NCBI GenBank assembly: GCA_047947185.1
Contig: CP170502.1
Location: 2,542,001-2,606,000 of the forward strand
DNA from: JANQJA01 sp047947185
Lineage (GTDB): Bacteria; Pseudomonadota; Gammaproteobacteria; Pseudomonadales; Azotimanducaceae
Direction: 5' to 3'
DNA length: 64,000 bases
Below are positions 60,753-64,000 of the stretch, piece by piece; positions within the stretch are counted from its first letter, which is position 1, and each line of letters opens with the position of its first letter. The notes beneath the pieces were generated by a model. It was not told the origin of the DNA and did no database searches. It saw only the letters and a list, made by a program, of their open reading frames with translations. Made by a program: the position numbers and the translations under genes.

Positions 60753-61961
60753 ATGAGGAAAACGCCTGAGGACGTGGGACTTTCGGGCTCTCGTCTGTAC
60801 AAGATTGACCACCTGACCCAGCGCTATATCAGCGAGGGCAAACTGCCTGGCACCATCACGATGGTGGCACGCAGGGGTGCAATTGTGCACCTGTCCTGCC
60901 AGGGCAAGATGGACGTGGAAGCCGACAAGGACATGGAAGAAGACACCATCTTCCGTATCTACTCCATGTCCAAACCTGTCACCAGCGTCGCGCTGATGAT
61001 GTTGTATGAAGACGGCCGGTTCCAACTCGACTGCCCCGTCTCACGCTACATCCCGGGTTTTGCCAACCTGAAGGTTCACACCGACTCCGGGCTGGTCCAA
61101 CCCGAGCGGGAAATGACCATCCGCGACCTCCTGACCCATACATCCGGGCTGACCTACGGGTTCATGCAGGCTTCACCGGTGGATGCGCTTTACCGCGAAC
61201 ACAAGGTTGAGCAGTCGGCTGATCTCGATGAGATGGTCGAAAAACTCTGTGACATGCCCCTGCTGTTTTCGCCCGGTACCCGGTGGAGCTACAGCGTTGC
61301 AACAGATGTTTGTGGTTACCTGGTACAGAAAATCTCCGATACCCCGTTTGATGAATTCCTGCAGGAGCAGATCTTTGATCCGCTGGAGATGGAGGACACA
61401 GGGTTTCTGGTGCCCGAGGACAAGATTCACCGGCTGGCCGCCAACTATCAGCACACCGCGGAAGACGGCATGCAACTGATCGACCCGCCGGAAGCCAGCA
61501 TCTATGCAAAACCGCGTGGATTACATTCGGGCGGCGGGGGCCTGGTCTCGACCGTACAGGACTACAACCGTTTCGCCCAGATGTTACTGAACGGCGGCAT
61601 TTATGACGGTACGCGGCTGCTGTCTCGCAAGACCGTTGATCTCATGACCAGTAACCACCTGCCGGATGGTGGCGACCTGACCAGCATGGGCCAGGCAGTA
61701 TTCAGCGAAACGCCTTATGACGGTATTGGTTTCGGCCTCGGCTTCTCTGTCATGTTGAACCCGGCAAAAGCCCAGATTCTCGGCACCCCCGGCGAATTTG
61801 CCTGGGGCGGCGCGGCCAGTACCTACTTTTTTGTTGACCCCTTTGAGGAGATGGTAGTAATTCTCCTGACCCAGCTTATGCCTTCTTCCGCCTATCCCAT
61901 CCGGCGAGAATTGCGCGTGCTGGCCTACCAGAGCCTGACCCAGGATGAAGAGGAAGACTAG
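60753..61961 (+). CDS. Serine hydrolase of the beta-lactamase/PBP4* family
   Basis: A 402-residue serine hydrolase without signal peptide. The catalytic motif is IYSMSKPVTSVALMMLYEDG near residue 71 (Ser-x-x-Lys), the Tyr motif is RWSYSVATDVCGYL near 180 (Tyr-Ser-Val), and GGGGLVSTVQDYNRFAQMLL lies near 255. Such enzymes often act as esterases or lactone hydrolases rather than beta-lactamases. It stands between the dehydrogenase and a biotinyl-domain gene. Confidence 0.87.
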   Translation: MRKTPEDVGLSGSRLYKIDHLTQRYISEGKLPGTITMVARRGAIVHLSCQGKMDVEADKDMEEDTIFRIYSMSKPVTSVALMMLYEDGRFQLDCPVSRYIPGFANLKVHTDSGLVQPEREMTIRDLLTHTSGLTYGFMQASPVDALYREHKVEQSADLDEMVEKLCDMPLLFSPGTRWSYSVATDVCGYLVQKISDTPFDEFLQEQIFDPLEMEDTGFLVPEDKIHRLAANYQHTAEDGMQLIDPPEASIYAKPRGLHSGGGGLVSTVQDYNRFAQMLLNGGIYDGTRLLSRKTVDLMTSNHLPDGGDLTSMGQAVFSETPYDGIGFGLGFSVMLNPAKAQILGTPGEFAWGGAASTYFFVDPFEEMVVILLTQLMPSSAYPIRRELRVLAYQSLTQDEEED

Positions 61962-61964
61962 ACC

Positions 61965-62189
61965 ATGGCAGAACAGAACATTGAATCCGAGGTATCCGGC
62001 AACGTCTGGAAGATTGAAGTTGCCGTCGGTGACAGCGTGGAAGTTGATGACGTCATCATGATCCTGGAGTCCATGAAAATGGAAATCCCGGTTGAAGCGC
62101 CGGTTAAGGGGACAATCACCCAAATCCTGGTGGCAGAGAAAGATGCCGTCAAAGAAGACCAGGTGGTTGCCGTTATCGAGGTGGGCTGA
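61965..62189 (+). CDS. Free-standing biotinyl/lipoyl domain protein
   Basis: A 74-residue single biotinyl domain: SEVSGNVWKIEVAVGDSVEVDD, then ILESMKMEIPVEAP with the Met-Lys-Met attachment site near Lys38, and the closing strand VVAVIEVG. It is a carrier for biotin or, less likely, another acyl group. The carboxylase subunits it would serve are not next to it. It follows the hydrolase by 3 bp. Confidence 0.88.
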   Translation: MAEQNIESEVSGNVWKIEVAVGDSVEVDDVIMILESMKMEIPVEAPVKGTITQILVAEKDAVKEDQVVAVIEVG

Positions 62190-62818
62190 CTCCCGTTCCA
62201 AAACTCCCGGTCTGCCATAGATAGGGACCGGCATCAGGATCATGCAGGTTTATAGAGCAGTGGGTTAACGGGAAATCGCCACCGCCATCGCCCGAGTTTT
62301 CAAGGCCTTGAAAACCCCGGTGGAGGTTGCCCCAGATGCCCGAGTGTAGCCTCATGGATTCGACGGCGTCCCCGTTAAGGGCCCACGCTCAAGTGCGCAC
62401 ATGAAACGCATCATCCGACAAAGGCCAGACATTTCGACATCATCTATTCGGCTCGGCTTTGATGTGCTGCGGAGCCGCGCTGCTCTGCTCGGAAGCGCTC
62501 CGGATCCCACTCCGCGGGAAGATGCCTTGAACCGCGCGATGCGGGGCGGCGATCTCTGACTGCACATCTTCCTGTTGCGAATCGAGTCCCCGTGAGTAAG
62601 GTTAAGCTCTCGCGCGTGAATGCTTCATCGACAAGGAAGTACTCGACGACTGCGGCCGCCAATCGCGTCAGCGTGTACTCACCCGATCGAACAACGCAAG
62701 CAACGCCTGGATAGCACGCAGGTACAGGCCGGCAGGAAGCACAGGTCAAGCGTTTTCAGATCGAGATTGGCCCGGTTTCATGCCAGTGTGGTAATGAGCC
62801 GGTTCGGATCCGATGGCA
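62190..62818. other. Gene-poor junction region before the AbiE genes
   Basis: About 630 bp between the biotinyl gene and the toxin gene. The longest frames (62352-62567 and 62444-62749, minus) lack recognisable domains and good ribosome sites. The second has a plausible stretch (EYFLVDEAFTRESLTLLTG) and could be a remnant. Base usage looks different from the genes on the left. A perfect palindrome lies at 62296-62315. No repeat, integrase or transposase is seen. Confidence 0.5.
62296..62315. repeat. 20-bp perfect palindrome
   Basis: GTTTTCAAGG followed directly by CCTTGAAAAC. No T run follows, so it is not a standard terminator. It lies 107 bp after the biotinyl gene and 504 bp from the toxin stop; it may be an operator, a hairpin or an end-related site. 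Confidence 0.8.
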
Positions 62819-63694
62819 TCAATCGCTCCTGCCGAGCTTCGCTGCAACGGTGGCGTGCGGCATGATGAATCTGGCGACGCATTCGATCACCTCAGGCAGG
62901 CTGCCGGGACGAAGCGCCACGTTCTCGAGAAAAGCACTCCACTGACGCCGCTTCTGCTCATCCTCGGCGAAGGCCGGCGTAAGGGCATCCGGCAGGCCCG
63001 CCGGGATCTCGGTCTTGCGCCGTTCGAAGGTCGCGGCGATTGCGCGGGCAAGCCGGTTGTCGTCGAACGGAAACGACTGGCTGAGGAGCCAAATGTCATA
63101 GAAGTCCTTCATTCGGCTGTTCGCGCGCCCAAGCGCCACCATCGCCTGGAATTTCTCGGCGATCACCGTTTCGCGGGCGTACGCGCGCAGGCGAGGTGCA
63201 GGCAGGTTCAGGATGCACGGGTAGTCGATGACCTCAGCACCCGGCTCCAACGCGTCTCCGAATGCGACGTCGACTGTTACAGCGATACGGGCACCACTGA
63301 TCGATGCGGTCGTGCGCAGCCGCAGTCCGCCGTACTCGAGTTCCTCCCGGATCTGCTCGACACGTACCGCGTTCGAATCGAATTCGACGCCATCCTCGAC
63401 GTCTACCGCGAGAATCTCCTGGAATGCTGCAACCATCGCCTCCGGGCTTGGATCGCCGAACCCCAGCAGGTCGAGATCACGAGTAGCCCGGTGTGGGTCC
63501 GTAAACCAGCTTGTCAGCAGCATCGCGCCCTTGAGCACGAATCGGTCCGAGAACGCCGACGTGCTGAGACGGTAAAGCAGGCGTTCCAACGCATAGCGGG
63601 TGAGAATCAGTTCGAAACTCTGTCCCGTTTCTCGGGAGAGATTCTGCAGGCGCGCCCGAACGGAGGCGCCGACGTTTCTGATCTCTCTAGGCAC
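62819..63694 (-). CDS. abiEii: AbiEii-type nucleotidyltransferase toxin
   Basis: A 291-residue protein of the AbiEii/DUF1814 nucleotidyltransferase family. FVLKGAMLL near residue 52 and RATRDLDLLGFG near 68 form the active site, IAEKFQAMVALG near 180 and RMKDFYDIWLL near 197 are the later motifs. AbiEii is the toxin of type IV abortive-infection toxin-antitoxin systems and modifies tRNA or nucleotides. The GTG start overlaps the antitoxin stop by 8 bp, so the pair is translationally coupled. Confidence 0.88.
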   Translation of the reverse strand: MPREIRNVGASVRARLQNLSRETGQSFELILTRYALERLLYRLSTSAFSDRFVLKGAMLLTSWFTDPHRATRDLDLLGFGDPSPEAMVAAFQEILAVDVEDGVEFDSNAVRVEQIREELEYGGLRLRTTASISGARIAVTVDVAFGDALEPGAEVIDYPCILNLPAPRLRAYARETVIAEKFQAMVALGRANSRMKDFYDIWLLSQSFPFDDNRLARAIAATFERRKTEIPAGLPDALTPAFAEDEQKRRQWSAFLENVALRPGSLPEVIECVARFIMPHATVAAKLGRSD

Positions 63695-64000
63695 TGGCGG
63701 TCAGTGCCTCGAGATACGGCCGCACGACTGTGGACACCCCGCCTTTCTCGGCTTGACGAGCGATTTCCGCCGGAGTCGCCTTGCGTTGCCTCAGCGCCTC
63801 CCGAAGCCCCTCGATCGCGACAGACTGACCCACTTTTCCGCGATGTCGGAAGCAATCTGCCACCGTCCTGGCCACGTCAAAGACTTTCACCGACACGCCT
63901 TCTATTACGTGTGTCTCGATGCCCTCCCTCAGCAGGCTGTCTGTGAAACGCACAATACGGATGCCCGTACCGCTGCGGTGCGGCGCCCAGTCCTTGAGTC
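63687..64000 (-). CDS. abiEi: AbiEi antitoxin, C-terminal part (5' end outside window)
   Basis: At least 104 residues are visible up to the right edge. WAPHRSGTGIRIVRFTDS, then EGVSVKVFDVARTVADCFRHR, KVGQSVAIEGLREALR and VRPYLEAL match the AbiEi_4 C-terminal domain. The N-terminal winged helix, which binds the promoter, lies outside. A GTG at 63953 gives a shorter frame, but the open frame continues to the edge, so the gene is longer. Confidence 0.85.
   Translation of the reverse strand, partial: LKDWAPHRSGTGIRIVRFTDSLLREGIETHVIEGVSVKVFDVARTVADCFRHRGKVGQSVAIEGLREALRQRKATPAEIARQAEKGGVSTVVRPYLEALTASA

Noticed and set aside
62813..63946. 377-residue plus-strand frame
   Set aside because: It is antisense to AbiEii/AbiEi, whose motifs are clear; the plus frame has no family features.

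Overview
The window reads as a stretch of gammaproteobacterial chromosome with an accessory element at its right edge. The housekeeping order on the left (ispB, rplU-rpmA, obgE, proB, rpsT, murJ, ribF, lspA, fkpB, minor pilins) matches the arrangement known from Pseudomonas and relatives. The order leuS-lptE-holA and the block miaB-ybeZ-ybeY-corC-lnt-leuS are also typical of Gammaproteobacteria. Sulfotransferase and PhyH genes and a histidine kinase/response regulator pair resembling the proteobacterial dedicated sortase system point to a free-living, probably marine, heterotroph. No species can be named from sequence alone.

Layout. 1-13410 (minus): murJ-ribF-lspA-fkpB-pilE, then fimT-pilV-pilW-pilX and the first ~2,638 codons of a giant secreted cadherin/Ig-like repeat protein that occupies the place where pilY1 is expected. 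It runs off the left edge. 15089-19828: rpsT, proB, obgE, rpmA, rplU, ispB and a tRNA-Pro(CGG). 19869-24942: a minus-strand glycan-modification operon (sulfotransferase, glycosyltransferase, polysaccharide-deacetylase-like protein), then a plus-strand PhyH dioxygenase and PfkB sugar kinase, and a small conserved-looking ORF. 25276-28149: two-component pair PdsR/PdsS. 28388-32422: an unknown gene, an ArsR-methyltransferase fusion preceded by two matching palindromes, ahcY and tesB. 32453-37700: two secreted amidohydrolases (one lacking the metal motif) and a MoxR AAA+ ATPase with its VWA partner. 38385-44317: a complete oligopeptide ABC transporter oppABCDF whose OppC carries an FN3-like insertion. 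44554-49202: slyD, Nudix hydrolase, CobT/CobS pair, histidine phosphatase. 49222-59579: holA, lptE, leuS, lnt, corC, ybeY, ybeZ, miaB, a DUF1820-type gene and folK. 59664-62189: alcohol dehydrogenase, beta-lactamase-fold hydrolase and a free-standing biotinyl domain. 62190-62818 has no convincing gene but contains a 20-bp perfect palindrome. 62819-64000: AbiEii toxin and the C-terminal part of AbiEi antitoxin.

The most striking features are (i) the giant repeat protein in the minor-pilin operon, with a 390-bp repeat array that has an alternating 780-bp higher-order structure including 254 identical bases; (ii) twin operator-like palindromes before the SAM-cycle regulator; (iii) the loss of ileS and ispH from their usual places; (iv) the FN3-like domain inside OppC; (v) a CobS-CobT pair with no cobalamin genes nearby, with a hairpin and TTG start between them.
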